Positions 17,293 through 25,997 are shown, counted from the first letter of the stretch. The stretch: DNA of 64,000 bases from JALZKA01 sp963786495 (GCA_963786495.1 CAWAZL010000002.1:1426001-1490000); one strand, 5' to 3'. Numbers and translations are program-made. The notes: generated from the sequence alone by a model not told the origin.

Positions 17293-18099
17293 ATGGTTAG
17301 ATCAGCAGCCGACAGGGCATTCCTACCAGCGAAATCGCTCTTCGAGCAGGTCGGAAACATGATGATTCTGACCGGCAAGACGATCGTCGCTGCCGCGCGC
17401 CCGCCTTACCCCTACGGCGGCGAGTTCATCTCCCAGTTCCTTTTCGCGCTCCAGCTCTGCTGGTTCCCGATGATGATCTCGACGATCGCCTTCGGGTTCG
17501 GCGCCCCGGGCCTCCAGGCCGCGAACTTCCTTTCTCTGTTCGGCGCCCTTGACCGCCTCGGCGGCTTCTTCATCCTCGCTTCGGTCCGTGAGTTCGCTCC
17601 GTTCGTGACCGCTGTCGTCGTCGCCGGCGTGGCCGGCACGGCCATCACGGCGGACCTCGGCGCCCGCAAGATCCGCGAGGAGCTCGATGCGCTGCAGGTG
17701 CTCGGCGTCGATCCCATCAAGAACCTCGTGGTCCCGCGCTTCCTGGCCCTGATGCTCATCACCGGCCTGATGGACATCTACGCGCTCCTCTTCGGCATCT
17801 CGGGTGGCCTCTTCGCGGAGATCGCATACGGCCAGCCGCTCGGAGGTTTCTTCGCCACCTTGTTCACCAACGCGTCCGTTACGGACCTATGGGGATCCGT
17901 TCTCAAATGCACGATGTTCGGCGCGATCATCGCCATCGTCTGCTGCTACTACGGGATGAATGCGTCCGGAGGCGCAGAGGGAGTAGGCCGTGCCGTGAAC
18001 GTCGGCGTCGTCATCGCCTTCCTGGGCGTGTTCGCGTTCAACTACGTCTTCACCCAGACCCTGCTCGCCACCCATCCCGAGATCTCGGTGATCAAGTGA
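17293..18099 (+). CDS. MlaE/YrbE-type ABC permease (first of pair)
   Basis: 268-residue integral membrane protein of the MlaE family, the permease that partners MCE-domain proteins in lipid or sterol transport. Family marks seen: EFISQFLFALQLCWFPMMI near residue 44, REFAPFVTAVVVAGVAGTAITADLGARKIREELDAL across ~100-140 (the conserved cytoplasmic EExDAL helix that contacts the ATPase), and several hydrophobic helices after that. It begins an apparent three-gene operon with a second permease (34 nt later) and an ATPase. No MCE protein gene accompanies them in this window. Confidence 0.92.
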   Translation: MVRSAADRAFLPAKSLFEQVGNMMILTGKTIVAAARPPYPYGGEFISQFLFALQLCWFPMMISTIAFGFGAPGLQAANFLSLFGALDRLGGFFILASVREFAPFVTAVVVAGVAGTAITADLGARKIREELDALQVLGVDPIKNLVVPRFLALMLITGLMDIYALLFGISGGLFAEIAYGQPLGGFFATLFTNASVTDLWGSVLKCTMFGAIIAIVCCYYGMNASGGAEGVGRAVNVGVVIAFLGVFAFNYVFTQTLLATHPEISVIK

Positions 18100-18133
18100 C
18101 GATGCTCGCGCTGACAAGGGAGTGGTGCGTCTA

Positions 18134-18928
18134 ATGGGCTGGCTTGCACTTCCCAAGGAGTGGCTCGGGTCGCTCGGCACCATCGCCCGCTTCTGCGGCC
18201 GCGTCATGGGCCTCGTCTACTCGGGCCGCGTCTTCCGCTTCTTCGGCGAGGCGCTGCGCCAGGCCGGCATCCTCATCCTCGGCTCGGCGCTCGTCATCTG
18301 GGGCCTCACCTTCATCCTCGGACTTCAGTGCGGCATCGAGGGCGCGTACTTCTCGCGCTCGGTCGGCGCCCCTTCCAACGCCGGCGTCTTCGCCGCGTGG
18401 TGCGACCTCCGCGAGGTCATCCCCTACGCCTTCGGCTACATGATGGCCGCCAAGGTCGGCACCGGAATCGTCGCCGAGATCGGCGCGATGCGCATCTCCG
18501 ACGAGGTGGACGCGCTCGAGGTCATGGGCGTCAACCCCATGATCTTCCTCTGCGCGACCCGCCTCCTCGCCGCCTGGCTCACGCTTCCGTTCATCTATCT
18601 CGCCGGCATCGGCGTGGGCTTCTTCGCCTCGTACCTGGCGGTGGTCCAGCAGGTCGGCGAGGTCTCGGCGGGCGGCTACTTCTTGATCTTCTGGATGTTC
18701 CAGAACCCGCCCGACCTCATATTCAGCGTCATCAAGGGCATGTTCATGGCAACGGCGATCGTTCTTGTCGGCTGCTACTACGGCTACACGGCCTCGGGCG
18801 GTCCGGTAGGGGTGGGGACTGCGACTGCGAAGTCGATGGTGCTGAACATTGTCTTGGTCCACATCATCGGGATGATGGGCACCCTGGTCTTCTGGGGGGC
18901 AAATCCACGCGCGCCAATAGGCGGATAA
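18134..18928 (+). CDS. MlaE/YrbE-type ABC permease (second of pair)
   Basis: 264 residues from ATG 18134, preceded by AAGGGAG; GTG codons at 18122 and 18125 are alternatives. Paralogue of the preceding permease: REVIPYAFGYMMAAKVGTGIVAEIGAMRISDEVDALEVMGV covers the MlaE coupling helix with EVDAL. About five membrane segments follow. Two dissimilar permeases side by side (as YrbEA/YrbEB in actinobacterial mce loci) suggest a heterodimeric transporter core working with the ATPase immediately downstream. Confidence 0.9.
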   Translation: MGWLALPKEWLGSLGTIARFCGRVMGLVYSGRVFRFFGEALRQAGILILGSALVIWGLTFILGLQCGIEGAYFSRSVGAPSNAGVFAAWCDLREVIPYAFGYMMAAKVGTGIVAEIGAMRISDEVDALEVMGVNPMIFLCATRLLAAWLTLPFIYLAGIGVGFFASYLAVVQQVGEVSAGGYFLIFWMFQNPPDLIFSVIKGMFMATAIVLVGCYYGYTASGGPVGVGTATAKSMVLNIVLVHIIGMMGTLVFWGANPRAPIGG

Positions 18929-18938
18929 GGAGAAGGTT

Positions 18939-19979
18939 TTGGCTGAGGATTCAGGCATCCACGATCAGGAAGCGGAGGACGCGGAGGACGCGGACTCTGC
19001 CGACACCAGTGGCCCCACGAGCGCGAAGTCGGATCGCGAGGATCGCGAGCAGCGGCAGGCCGAGTTCGAGAAGTTCGCCGAGGAGCAGGAACGCGACTCC
19101 GAGCCGTATGAAGAGCCTGCCCCGGACCTCGGGTACCTGCACAAGGACTACATCCTTCCGGGCGTTGCCTCCGACGAGGACAACCCGTACAAATGGCACA
19201 CGGGCGAGAAGCGCGACCACGGCGGCGAGGACGCGATCGAGGTAATCGACGTCGTCAAGCAGTTCGGCCGCATGCGGATCCTGAACGGCCTGTCGCTCGG
19301 TCTTCCCGACAACCAGATCTCGATGGTGCTCGGCCCGTCCGGTACCGGCAAATCGGTGCTGATCAAGCACATCGTCGGCCTGCTCTACCCCGACTCGGGC
19401 GACCTGCTCGTCCACGGCGAGTCGGTCCCCGGCATGTCCGACGACGAGCTCTTCGAGATGCGCAAGAAGTTCGGCCTCCTCTTCCAGGACGGCGCGCTCT
19501 TCGGCTCGATGAACATCTGGGACAACGTGGCATTCCCGCTTCGCCAGCACACGGACAAGGGCGAGGACGAGATCGGCGACATCGTCGGCCGGCGCCTCGA
19601 AGAGGTCGGCCTCGGTGGCGCAACGGAGAAGATGCCGAACGAGCTTTCCGGCGGAATGCGCAAGCGCGCCGGCTTCGCCCGGGCCCTGGTGCTCGATCCC
19701 GCGATCGTCATGTTCGACGAGCCGGACTCAGGGCTCGACCCGGTCCGCACCGCGCTCCTGTGCGAGCTGATCCGCGAGATCCACGAGGAGAACGGCGGTT
19801 GCTACATGGTGATCAGCCACGACCTCGGCACCGCCCGTCGCATCGCCGACTTCATCGCGGTGCTCTGGAAGGGCAAGATCGTCGAATCAGGCCCGTCATC
19901 CGAGCTCTTCGACTCAGAGAACGAGTTCGTCAGCCAGTTCCTCAACGCGGAGACCATCGGCCCACTGGCGATGGACTAG
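18939..19979 (+). CDS. MlaF-type ABC transporter ATPase with acidic N-terminal extension
   Basis: 346 residues from a TTG start with a strong ribosome site (AAGGAGAAGG) ending just before it. Residues ~1-95 are a very acidic, low-complexity extension not seen in ordinary MlaF. The ATPase domain follows: Walker A GPSGTGKSVLIKH (~130), Q-loop LLFQDGALFGS (~176), ABC signature LSGGMRKRAGF (~230), Walker B AIVMFDEPDSGLDP (~250), and switch His in VISHDLGTAR (~290). It hydrolyses ATP to drive the two MlaE-type permeases upstream (10 nt gap). Substrate is probably a lipid, by family analogy. Confidence 0.92.
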   Translation: MAEDSGIHDQEAEDAEDADSADTSGPTSAKSDREDREQRQAEFEKFAEEQERDSEPYEEPAPDLGYLHKDYILPGVASDEDNPYKWHTGEKRDHGGEDAIEVIDVVKQFGRMRILNGLSLGLPDNQISMVLGPSGTGKSVLIKHIVGLLYPDSGDLLVHGESVPGMSDDELFEMRKKFGLLFQDGALFGSMNIWDNVAFPLRQHTDKGEDEIGDIVGRRLEEVGLGGATEKMPNELSGGMRKRAGFARALVLDPAIVMFDEPDSGLDPVRTALLCELIREIHEENGGCYMVISHDLGTARRIADFIAVLWKGKIVESGPSSELFDSENEFVSQFLNAETIGPLAMD

Positions 19980-20003
19980 GCGCCGCGGCGCGCGCTCGTC
20001 GGC

Positions 20004-20231
20004 CTAGCTAGAAGTCTTACTCTCGCGCCACCGCGCGATTGGATTCGCGACGATCTCGCGGAGTGCCAGGACCAACGCGAGGACCACGATGAACCAGAGG
20101 CTTGCGTAGAAGATCATCCCGGGCACGAAGTTCCACCACCCCTCGGGGTCGGGACCTCTCAGGAGGGCGTTGCTCGCGGCAAACGAGACGACCGCGGTGA
20201 GTAGCAGTCCAGCAAACACCTTCAGCCACAT
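20004..20231 (-). CDS. Small two-helix membrane protein
   Basis: 75 residues with two predicted membrane helices (VFAGLLLTAVVSFAASNALL and GMIFYASLWFIVVLALVLAL) joined by a short loop with DPEGWWNFVPG, then a basic tail (NPIARWRESK). No known family. Its end faces the ATPase gene and its start faces the MMPL exporter, with a palindromic repeat in the gap. The hydrophobic pattern and codon use support a real gene. Confidence 0.6.
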   Translation of the reverse strand: MWLKVFAGLLLTAVVSFAASNALLRGPDPEGWWNFVPGMIFYASLWFIVVLALVLALREIVANPIARWRESKTSS

Positions 20232-20273
20232 GTGAGGCAGTGTCCCACGTTGCGTCCCTAGGCGTCCACCTCG

Positions 20274-20321
20274 CCGAACGTCCCGCAGTAGTCGCTATAG
20301 GGATAGCTCAGGGACGTTCGG
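20274..20321. repeat. Dispersed palindromic repeat, copy 1
   Basis: CCGAACGTCCC (20274-20284) and GGGACGTTCGG (20311-20321) form a perfect 11-bp inverted repeat. Inside is a second hairpin, GCTAT (20294-20298) / ATAGC (20303-20307) around AGGG. Related sequences occur at 47268 and 47331 with the same arms and the same CTATAGGG-like centre. It lies in the gap between divergent genes. Confidence 0.7.
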
Positions 20322-20403
20322 TGCGAGGGCCGAGGTTGGGCGCGGGTTAAGCCCGGTTTTGACCGGCTCTTCGTGGGTTTTGCCTGCGTAGGCTGAATCG
20401 GGC

Positions 20404-23202
20404 ATGAGGAGCGTTTTTGCACGCATCGGCGCGTGGTGCGTCGAGCGCCCGGGGCCCGTGATCGCGCTCGCTGTGCTGCTCGCGATCCTGGGCGTGGTCG
20501 GCGCTCTCACGCTGAAGCCGAACGGCGAGGCGGACACGCTCGTCGACGAGAACTCCGACACCTTCAAGGCAACTGAAGAGCTCAAGGAGAAGTTCGGCGA
20601 CGACCCGATCGTTGTCCTCATCAAGGGCGACCTGGAGCAACTCGTGCTGACCGAGGACCTCCAGCGAATCCTCTTCCTCGAAGCATGCCTGGCCGGCACC
20701 GCGCCCGAGGGCGAGGTGGCGGAGGGCATCGAGACGCCGGCCGTCTGCGGCGACCTCGCCGCCACGAAGCCGGCGCGGGTGGTCTTCGGCCCGGCGACCT
20801 TCCTCAACCAGTTCGCGACTCAGGCGGCCGATCAGTTCGAGCAGCAACTGGCCGCGGCGCAGGAGCAGTCCAAGGTTGAATCCCAGCAGGCGTATGACGC
20901 CGCGATCAGGGAGGGATTGAGCAAGGAAGAGGCGACCGCCGCGGCCAACGCGGCGGCGCAAGCCGTCCAGGAGCAGTTGCTCCAGCAGGCCGCCGAACTT
21001 GGGACGAAGTACGGGCTCAGTCCAACGCCGCCCTCGATCCGCGACCCCCAGTTCGTCCGCGCTGTCGTTTTCGATTCGCGGTTCACCGACCCGGTCCCGA
21101 AGTCGAAGTTCTCGGCCTTCTTCCCCTCTTCCGAGTCGGCGGCGATCTCGGTCCGCCTGCGCCCCGATCTGACCGAGGAGGAACGCTCAGAGGCGATCGA
21201 CCAGATCCGCGAGGCGGTTTCAGAAGACGTCTTCCAGATCCGGGGCACGTCGTATCTCGTCTCGGGCGCGCCTGTATTGGCCGATGGTTTGACCGACGAG
21301 CTTCAGAGCCAGATCACGATTCTTCTCATCGCGGCACTCGTGGTGATGGCGCTGATGCTCGCGCTTGTCTTCAACCCGCCCCTGCGCCTCTTGCCGCTGG
21401 GAATCGGGCTCGCCGCCAGCGCAATCGCGTTCGGCGCCTTGGCGCTCTTCGGGGGCACGCTCACGATGGCGGTGATCGCCGGACTGCCGATCCTGATCGG
21501 CCTCTCCGTCGACTATGCGATCCAGCTACATGCCCGCTTCACCGAGGCCCGGGGCAGCGGCTCGTCGCCGGCTCGAGCTGCTGCGGAGGCGGCAGCGAAC
21601 GGAGGCCCGGTCGTTGCCACCGCGGCCCTTGCGACCGCGGCGGGATTCCTGGTGCTGATCCTCTCCCCGATCCCGATGGTCCAGTCGTTCGGCCTGCTGT
21701 TGGTCGGCGGTCTCGCCATCGCCTTCTGCCTCGCCCTCACCGCGGGCCTCGCGGTCCTCTCGATGACTGGCACCACGGTCGGCGAGAAGTCGGAGTCACG
21801 ATTGACGCCCTTCGTCTCGCGAATTCGGGGGATAGGCGCCAAAGTTCCCGTGCCGGGATGGGTGCCGGGCTTCCGGACCAGACTCTCGAAGCTCGGCCCA
21901 CGCTCCCTTGCGGCGTCGATCTCGATGCCCGGCAAGGTCGTTGCGGCCTCGGCGGTGCTTGCGCTCGCGGGCTGGATCGCCGGGACCAAGACCGAGATCG
22001 TCTCCGACTTCCACGAGCTTCTTCCCGCCAGCCTGCCGGAGCTTCAGGACGTAGGCGCGCTTGAGGAGGAAACGGGAGTCTCGGGCGAGGTGAGCGTCGC
22101 GATTACGGCCGACGACTTGACTGACCCCGCGGTCATCGCCTGGATGAAGGACTATCGCCAGCGGGTCCTGGATGCCGGTGGCTACGACGACGACTGCCGT
22201 GCCGAGGGGACGCGGGTATGTCCCGCGATCTCGCTGCCCGACCTGTTCGGCGACGAGGTGCCCGATCGCGAACGGATCGAGGGCGTCCTCTCACTCCTGC
22301 CGGCCTACTTCGCGCAAGCCGTGATCGAGACCGACCCGGACACGGGCGTAGCCGGAAACACCGCCCTCATGTCCTTCGGGATCAAGGTCATGCCCTTCGA
22401 CGAGCAGAAGGATCTGGTCGACGAAATGCGCGCGCTCGTGGATTCGCCGGGCGCGACCCCGGCGCCGGAGGGCGTCGAGGTGTCGATCGAGCCGCCGGAG
22501 GGCTCGAACGTCGAGGTGCTCGGGCTCGCCGTCCTGGCAGCCGACGCCAACGCTTCGCTTGGCTCCAACCGCTACCTCCTCACCTTCGCGGGGCTGGCCG
22601 CCGTTGCCCTGGTCCTCTTCCTGGTCGGCTTCATCCCGCCCGCGCAGCGGCTTCGCAAGGCGGGTGAGGGCGGGTACGGCGCAGCGGCGGGCAAGGCTTC
22701 GCGGCGCGCGCTCGTACCACTGATCCCCGTTGTGCTGGCCCCCGGGTGGTCGGCGCTCGTGCTGGAAGGCGCGCAGCTCGACCTCAACCCCATGTCGGCG
22801 ACGCTCGGCGCGCTGGTGATCGCGATCGCGACCGAGTTCAGCGTCCTTTTGTCCTCGCGCTACTACGAGGAGCGCGAGCGTGGAGAGTCGGTCGGCGAGG
22901 CGCTCCGGCTCACCTACTCGCGAACCGGCGCGGCCGTGATCGCTTCGGGGCTCACCGCAGTCGCGGGCTTCGCGGTCCTGGCGCTTGCCGCGCCCGTTAC
23001 GGCGATCTTCGGCGGCGACGCGATCCGGATGCTCACCGAGTTCGGCGTCGTCGGCGTCATCGACCTCGTGATCGCCCTTGCGGGCGTGCTCCTGGTCCTG
23101 CCCGCCGTCCTGGTCTGGGCCGAAGGCGACTTCGCGGCCGCCCGCGCGGCGATCGGGCGCGTGCGCCGCCGCCAGCCGTCGGAGGCGCCCGCCTCGCAAT
23201 GA
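20404..23202 (+). CDS. MMPL/RND-family transporter
   Basis: 932 residues with the two-fold RND layout: one N-terminal helix (residues ~14-37), a large external loop rich in coiled-coil Gln/Ala (~130-210), about five helices (~295-455), a second external domain, and a second helix group (~720-925). The family signature GLPILIGLSVDYAIQLHARFTEA is near residue 360, with a counterpart TEFSVLLSSRYYEERERGES near 810. MMPL proteins use the proton gradient to export lipids or hydrophobic compounds, or act as hopanoid transporters (HpnN type). The substrate cannot be told. It begins a probable operon: the next gene overlaps by ATGA. Confidence 0.92.
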   Translation: MRSVFARIGAWCVERPGPVIALAVLLAILGVVGALTLKPNGEADTLVDENSDTFKATEELKEKFGDDPIVVLIKGDLEQLVLTEDLQRILFLEACLAGTAPEGEVAEGIETPAVCGDLAATKPARVVFGPATFLNQFATQAADQFEQQLAAAQEQSKVESQQAYDAAIREGLSKEEATAAANAAAQAVQEQLLQQAAELGTKYGLSPTPPSIRDPQFVRAVVFDSRFTDPVPKSKFSAFFPSSESAAISVRLRPDLTEEERSEAIDQIREAVSEDVFQIRGTSYLVSGAPVLADGLTDELQSQITILLIAALVVMALMLALVFNPPLRLLPLGIGLAASAIAFGALALFGGTLTMAVIAGLPILIGLSVDYAIQLHARFTEARGSGSSPARAAAEAAANGGPVVATAALATAAGFLVLILSPIPMVQSFGLLLVGGLAIAFCLALTAGLAVLSMTGTTVGEKSESRLTPFVSRIRGIGAKVPVPGWVPGFRTRLSKLGPRSLAASISMPGKVVAASAVLALAGWIAGTKTEIVSDFHELLPASLPELQDVGALEEETGVSGEVSVAITADDLTDPAVIAWMKDYRQRVLDAGGYDDDCRAEGTRVCPAISLPDLFGDEVPDRERIEGVLSLLPAYFAQAVIETDPDTGVAGNTALMSFGIKVMPFDEQKDLVDEMRALVDSPGATPAPEGVEVSIEPPEGSNVEVLGLAVLAADANASLGSNRYLLTFAGLAAVALVLFLVGFIPPAQRLRKAGEGGYGAAAGKASRRALVPLIPVVLAPGWSALVLEGAQLDLNPMSATLGALVIAIATEFSVLLSSRYYEERERGESVGEALRLTYSRTGAAVIASGLTAVAGFAVLALAAPVTAIFGGDAIRMLTEFGVVGVIDLVIALAGVLLVLPAVLVWAEGDFAAARAAIGRVRRRQPSEAPASQ

Positions 23203-23918
23203 GCGACCCGCCGCGCCAGCCCGGCGAAGAAGCCCCGGAGGGCGAGAAGCCCAGGCCCGGTGCGCGCTACCCGTTGATCGTCGGCATCGCCTTCGTGGCG
23301 CTCATCGCCTACGCCACGTACAACTCGATCCAGACCGACGAGGGCGGGCTTTTGGGCGCCGAGGACGCCGAGCGGGGGAGGGCCCTCCCTGAGTTCGCGT
23401 TGCCGGACATCCAGAGCGGCCTGGAGGGTGATGCGAACGTCGCCCAGGACGATTGCGAGACGTCACAGAACCCGTGTCCCGAGCCACGCACACCCGCCTG
23501 CCAGATCGAAGAGGAGGGCGCGATTCGCGTCTGCGACCTCTTTGACAAGCCGCTGGCGATCTCGTTCTGGTTCACGGGCGGCGCGGAATGCCTGACCGAA
23601 CAGGACGCCTTCAACCGGGCGTCCGAGCGCTTCGAGGGCGAGATCAACTTCTTGAGCGTGAACATCCGTGACGACATCGACGAGGTGCGCCAGATCGCCG
23701 ATGAGCGGGGTTGGACAGTGCCCGTCGGCTGGGACCGCGACGGCGCGGTTTCCAACACCTACCGGGTCGGGCTCTGCCCGACGATGGCTCTCGCACTGCC
23801 AGGTGGGATCCTTGACGACGCGGTGATCGGCACGGACTCCTTTACCGACGAGGCTCTCGACGAGGAACTCGAGCGCCTGGTCGAGGACTCCATTGCGCTG
23901 GAGGCTCAGGTCAAGTGA
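23199..23918 (+). CDS. Membrane-anchored thioredoxin-fold (TlpA-like) protein lacking CXXC
   Basis: 239 residues; the ATG overlaps the MMPL stop (ATGA). After a Pro-rich cytoplasmic start there is one helix (YPLIVGIAFVALIAYATY, ~24-41), then an external domain. LPEFALPDIQSG and LAISFWFTGGAECLTEQDAF match the opening of the redoxin/TlpA fold, and NFLSVNIRDDIDEVRQIADERGWTVPVGWDRDG and YRVGLCPTMAL follow its later strands with the cis-Pro region. The usual active-site CPPC is replaced by GGAEC with one Cys, so classical disulfide exchange is doubtful. Extra Cys residues near 85-105 could form disulfides. Its context suggests a partner of the exporter or of export folding. Confidence 0.8.
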   Translation: MSDPPRQPGEEAPEGEKPRPGARYPLIVGIAFVALIAYATYNSIQTDEGGLLGAEDAERGRALPEFALPDIQSGLEGDANVAQDDCETSQNPCPEPRTPACQIEEEGAIRVCDLFDKPLAISFWFTGGAECLTEQDAFNRASERFEGEINFLSVNIRDDIDEVRQIADERGWTVPVGWDRDGAVSNTYRVGLCPTMALALPGGILDDAVIGTDSFTDEALDEELERLVEDSIALEAQVK

Positions 23919-24556
23919 CCACCGAGGCTGTTCCTGAGCGAGGCTGGGTCGCCGATGACGTCTCAGAGGAGCTGGCCGGCGTGGGCGTCCACTATCTCGT
24001 TCTCGAGCAGGGCTCAGGGCGAAGCCCTCGCCACGTCAAGGAACAGCTGAAGGAGCTCGCCGGGCGCTTCTCCGGCGCGCGGGCCGTGAACCTTCGCCAT
24101 CAGCCGATCCCGTGGGCTTACCGGGTCTTCTTTCGCCACATCGGCCTCGACCCCGACGAGCAGCGCACCCCGGTCGAGGAGATCGTGCTGGAGCGGATGC
24201 GAAAGGGCGGCTTTCCATCCGTGAGCCTCCTTGACGATGCGCTCACCATCGCGATCGCCGAATCGAGCGTGGCGCTCCGCGCGTTCGACGCCGACAAGGT
24301 CGAAGGACGACTCGGCATTCGTCTCAGCGCTCCCGGCGAGCCGCTCGAGGGGAGACCGGGAGAGCTGCCTACCGGGACGCTCGTGCTCGCAGACGAGGCG
24401 CGGCCGCTGGCGCTGCTTTTCGGGGCCATGGGCTCGGGGCGAGGCGTCTCGAACAAGACCAAGCGAATCGTCTTGTGCGCGATCCAGGTGCGCGGCGTGC
24501 CCGACATCGCCGTCGAAGAGGCGATCTGGCTTGCCGCCGGAGTCATGCGAGGGTAG
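23915..24556 (+). CDS. B3/4 (tRNA-editing-like) domain protein
   Basis: 213 residues, start overlapping the previous stop by 4 nt. The segment IPWAYRVFFRHIGLDPDEQRTPVEE and GGFPSVSLLDDALTIAIAESSVALRAFD is characteristic of the B3/4 domain of phenylalanyl-tRNA synthetase beta chains, which also exists as a free-standing protein. The late VSNKTKRIVLCAIQVRGVP is also typical. Free-standing members are presumed to edit or bind tRNA or amino acids, but function is unproven. Probably co-transcribed with its neighbours. Confidence 0.85.
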   Translation: MTTEAVPERGWVADDVSEELAGVGVHYLVLEQGSGRSPRHVKEQLKELAGRFSGARAVNLRHQPIPWAYRVFFRHIGLDPDEQRTPVEEIVLERMRKGGFPSVSLLDDALTIAIAESSVALRAFDADKVEGRLGIRLSAPGEPLEGRPGELPTGTLVLADEARPLALLFGAMGSGRGVSNKTKRIVLCAIQVRGVPDIAVEEAIWLAAGVMRG

Positions 24557-24565
24557 GATTCACGT

Positions 24566-25573
24566 ATGGCTGAGGCGCTCGGACACGAGACAGCAGTCGG
24601 AGGCGGCAGGGCGGACGTGCCGTTCGATTTCGCCGTCACCACTGACGAGCGCCCGCTTCGCGACGAGCTTCGCCGTCAGATCGCCCGCCTCGAGCAGCAG
24701 CTCTCCGAGCTCTGGACGTCGGCCTTCCCGCGCAAGGGCATCGACTGGTCGGTCGGGGCCGTCGGCGGCCCCCGCATTCTGGGCGCGACCGAGCTTGAGC
24801 GGATTCGGGACGCGCTCCTGGTTCGCATCCGCGAAGCCCAGACCGAGATCGCCCGTCGCGCCGACGTCGAGGAGCGCAACCGTGGTCTCGTGGAGCGCAT
24901 GATCGCGGAGCCCGAGAGCTATCCCTGGGTCCAGATCTCCAACGAGGACGTCGGAGACCGCGAATGCAAACACTGGCACTCACGCCCCCGCCTCGGCATC
25001 ATCGGGATGCTCATGGGCTGGTGGCGCGTCAAGCTCTCCTCCGGTTGCCCGTTAGCCGAGGGGCTTGCGGCCTCTAATCACCAGATGGCAAAGAAACGCA
25101 AGAAGCGGCCGCGGAGGCCGCGCGAAGCCGCACCCGCCGAGCCGAAGCCCGCGGTGTCGAGCCATGCCGCCGAGCGTAAGCGCGCGGCTGCCGAGGACAC
25201 GCGCCCGCCCGCACCCTGGGGATCGTTCCCGCTCGTCGAGCTGTGCGTCCTGGCCGGGATCATCTTCCTCGTCGCCGGCCTCATCATCGGCGGCGACCAG
25301 GGAGGGCTTGCGATCGGCGTGGGAATCGGCCTCGCTGCCCTGGGTGGCCTCGAGCTCGCCATCCGCGAGCACTTCGCCGGCTTCCGGTCGCACTCATCGC
25401 TCCTGGCAGGCGTCCCGGCGATCGCGGCGCTGGGCCTGCTCTTCTACGCGGGGCCGGAGTCGCTCGAGCCCATCGTCATGGTCGCGATCGGCGTCGCCGT
25501 GTTCGCCGCCGCCTTCTTCGGCTTTCAGCAGATGTTCAAGCGGAAGGCCGGCGTCGCGGTAAAGATCCGCTGA
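24566..25573 (+). CDS. Conserved protein of unknown function fused in frame to a basic membrane protein
   Basis: One 335-residue frame that looks like two genes. Residues 1-~165 are soluble, with helical DELRRQIARLEQQLSELW and a Cys/His-rich end (DRECKHWHSRPRLG ... SSGC) that could bind metal. At residue 174 (ATG 25085) a new start-like sequence MAKKRKKRPRRPRE begins a basic tail followed by four membrane helices (~220-320). The linker between them contains TAG and TAA in the other frames (near 25055 and 25075), so a one-base error could have removed the first stop. Either a true fusion or two genes at 24566-~25060 and 25085-25573. No ribosome site is obvious before 25085. No function assigned. 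Confidence 0.65.
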   Translation: MAEALGHETAVGGGRADVPFDFAVTTDERPLRDELRRQIARLEQQLSELWTSAFPRKGIDWSVGAVGGPRILGATELERIRDALLVRIREAQTEIARRADVEERNRGLVERMIAEPESYPWVQISNEDVGDRECKHWHSRPRLGIIGMLMGWWRVKLSSGCPLAEGLAASNHQMAKKRKKRPRRPREAAPAEPKPAVSSHAAERKRAAAEDTRPPAPWGSFPLVELCVLAGIIFLVAGLIIGGDQGGLAIGVGIGLAALGGLELAIREHFAGFRSHSSLLAGVPAIAALGLLFYAGPESLEPIVMVAIGVAVFAAAFFGFQQMFKRKAGVAVKIR

Positions 25574-25584
25574 CGCGCGATCTC

Positions 25585-25620
25585 GTGAAAACGGGCGGGC
25601 CCCAAGGCCCGCCCGTTCAC
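25585..25620. terminator. Bidirectional terminator hairpin between convergent genes
   Basis: GTGAAAACGGGCGGGCC and GGCCCGCCCGTTCAC pair around CCAA, leaving a GC-rich stem of at least 12 bp flanked by an A-run on the left arm, which is a U-run on the minus strand. It separates the plus-strand fused membrane protein from the minus-strand IHF-like gene. Confidence 0.75.
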
Positions 25621-25643
25621 GCGGTTCGAACTTGTGCGGCGGG

Positions 25644-25997
25644 TCAGCCCTGACCGAACCCCCGCTGCTCGAGCTCGGCGGCCAGCATCTGGCGCTGGCG
25701 CGACGTGAGCCTTCCGAGCTCGCGGTTCTCGTTCAGCGTTAGCGCCTGGAGGAACTTGCGTGAGCGGGTCCGTCCCCAGCGGCGCTGGCTCCGCAGAAGC
25801 TCTCCCACGGTCATCGTCTCTGCCTGCCACGGGCACTCGCGAACGATGGTCGCTGTCTCGATCTCTCCTGCGCCTACCTCGCGCTTGAGCTGGGCTCGGG
25901 CGAGCCTTACTCGGTTGGCTTCGGCGAGGGCCTGCATGTGTTGGGGTACGACCTGCGGGGGCGCAGGGGCGATCGTTGTCGCAGCTTCCATTGACAC
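25644..25997 (-). CDS. Actinobacterial integration host factor (mIHF/sIHF)-like DNA-binding protein
   Basis: 117 residues. The region ALAEANRVRLARAQLKREVGAGE, TMTVGELLRSQRRWGRTRSRKFLQAL and LTSRQRQMLAAEL lines up with actinobacterial IHF: an N-terminal basic helix, then the helix-two-turns-helix DNA-binding module containing K/RxGRTRxxKxL and ending with the conserved L-xxRQR-xL. This family bends DNA as a nucleoid protein and serves phage integration. It is unrelated to the HU/IHF fold of proteobacteria. The start is preceded by AGGAGGAG. The ~20-residue N-terminus (MEAATTIAPAPPQVVPQ) is extra and flexible. Confidence 0.85.
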   Translation of the reverse strand: MSMEAATTIAPAPPQVVPQHMQALAEANRVRLARAQLKREVGAGEIETATIVRECPWQAETMTVGELLRSQRRWGRTRSRKFLQALTLNENRELGRLTSRQRQMLAAELEQRGFGQG

